A stretch of DNA of 64,000 bases from Salinicoccus cyprini (GTDB taxonomy: Bacteria; Bacillota; Bacilli; Staphylococcales; Salinicoccaceae). A program made the position numbers and the translations under genes. The first letter of the stretch is position 1. Every line of letters begins with the position of its first letter. Below the pieces are notes generated by a model, which saw only the letters and a program-made list of their open reading frames with translations, did not search any database and was not told the origin of the DNA. Location of the stretch: NCBI RefSeq assembly GCF_007713705.1, contig NZ_VMSJ01000001.1, positions 744,001 through 808,000 of the forward strand, given 5' to 3'. Below, one piece after another: positions 63,291 through 64,000 of the stretch.

Positions 63291-64000
63291 TTGAAACGTG
63301 CAAAAACAAAAAGCCTTGAGGCGATAAATAGGCAAGTCATGAAATCAAGGATCAACATCATCATGCTGATTGTATTTCTGCTCTGTCTACTTCTCATATT
63401 CCGCCTCGGCTACCTCCAGATTGTAAAAGGTGATGAGTATCAGGAGGAAATTGCCAATGAGCAGTACGTGGAAATCAACCAGAGTGTACCCAGAGGCGAA
63501 ATATATGATAGAAATGGCAACCTGCTGGTCGGAAATGCCTCAAAGAAGGCGATCTATTTTACACGTCATAGAAATATGGCATCCGGTGAAATTATGGATG
63601 TCGCAGCTGAACTCAGTACATATCTTGATATGGAGACAGAAAACCTGTCTTTAAGGGACAAGCAGGACTACCTGATCAGCATGTACCCTGACGAAGTCGA
63701 GGCACTGATGTCAAATGAGCAGACACTGCTTGATAATGGCAACATCTCACAGGAACAGTTCAACCAGGAGCTCTACCAGCGTATTACTGAAGAACAGATT
63801 TCAGGCATCCTTACTGAAGAAGATCTGAACACAATCGCCATCTATGTCGAAATGGTCAATGCACGTGAACTGAATCCAGTCGTTGTAAAAAGTGATGGGG
63901 TGACGGAAGAGGAGTTCGCAGAAATCAATGAGTCGCTTGATTCGCTGGAAGGGATATCGACTGGCATGGACTGGGAACGGGACTACCCTTATGGTGATAC
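63291..64000 (+). CDS. Class B penicillin-binding protein (transpeptidase), 3' truncated by window
   Basis: 236 residues of the N-terminal part. TTG start at 63291 after AAGGA; basic cytosolic start, one anchor helix (about 23-45), then VPRGEIYDRNGNLLVGN, the dimerisation-domain signature of monofunctional PBPs. The transpeptidase motifs (SxxK, SxN, KTG) lie beyond the window. Position after sodA suggests the pbpC/PBP3-type gene of staphylococci. Confidence 0.9.
   Translation, partial: MKRAKTKSLEAINRQVMKSRINIIMLIVFLLCLLLIFRLGYLQIVKGDEYQEEIANEQYVEINQSVPRGEIYDRNGNLLVGNASKKAIYFTRHRNMASGEIMDVAAELSTYLDMETENLSLRDKQDYLISMYPDEVEALMSNEQTLLDNGNISQEQFNQELYQRITEEQISGILTEEDLNTIAIYVEMVNARELNPVVVKSDGVTEEEFAEINESLDSLEGISTGMDWERDYPYGD

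Overview
The window is chromosomal DNA of a low-to-moderate GC Firmicute, most likely a member of the Staphylococcaceae outside Staphylococcus itself (Salinicoccus/Jeotgalicoccus-like). This rests on three things. The housekeeping block from phoH to zur has Bacillales gene order (phoH-ybeY-dgkA-cdd-era-recO / glyS / ccpN-ppsR-dnaG-rpoD-cccA-trmK-nif3 / ispH / cshB-nfo-mreAB-zur). The sodA-to-PBP junction resembles staphylococci. A c-type cytochrome (CccA) is present, which Staphylococcus generally lacks. The genus is an inference. No tRNA, rRNA, CRISPR array, transposase or prophage was seen.

Region by region. 1-402: 3' end of a fructose PTS permease. 784-3887: TPP-riboswitch-controlled tenA-thiD-thiM-thiE operon. 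3988-7991: phosphoesterase, an orphan DUF3021 membrane protein, a tubby-like gene with an in-frame stop, and an MFS transporter behind a T-box leader. 8021-11250: cadmium-type operon (CmtR-like repressor and a P1B ATPase with a Cys-Cys-rich tail) followed by a 180-bp nested inverted repeat. 11388-16676: CorA, S66 peptidase, acetyltransferase, ASCH protein, alpha/beta hydrolase and a CPA1 antiporter. 16758-28484: accessory region of small membrane proteins, two xenogeneic-type XRE-plus-membrane-protein cassettes sharing one operator motif, a BcrA-type ABC transporter, two paralogous membrane proteins and a lipoprotein. 28581-31392: DctPQM TRAP transporter. 31567-40468: DUF429, formaldehyde dehydrogenase, topoisomerase III, a membrane zinc-ribbon protein, a deaminase, an AhpD-like protein, an AAC(6')-like acetyltransferase and a tandem VOC protein. 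40580-60425: the conserved macromolecular-synthesis block, the zinc-uptake operon with its Zur regulator, and a YtrA-type GntR/ABC operon. 60472-64000: ispG, DUF1189, sodA and the start of a class B penicillin-binding protein.

Control elements read directly from sequence include one TPP riboswitch, two T-boxes (glyS with a GGC specifier; the MFS gene with a probable AAC specifier), Zur-like sites, a CmtR operator-like repeat, a GntR operator and the GTAAAG-N4-CTTTAC palindrome shared by both XRE cassettes. Many starts are TTG or GTG, chosen here by Shine-Dalgarno spacing. Three genes have defective or non-standard starts or frames: 5579 (in-frame TGA), 26210 (CTG start) and 37441 (start codon apparently lost).
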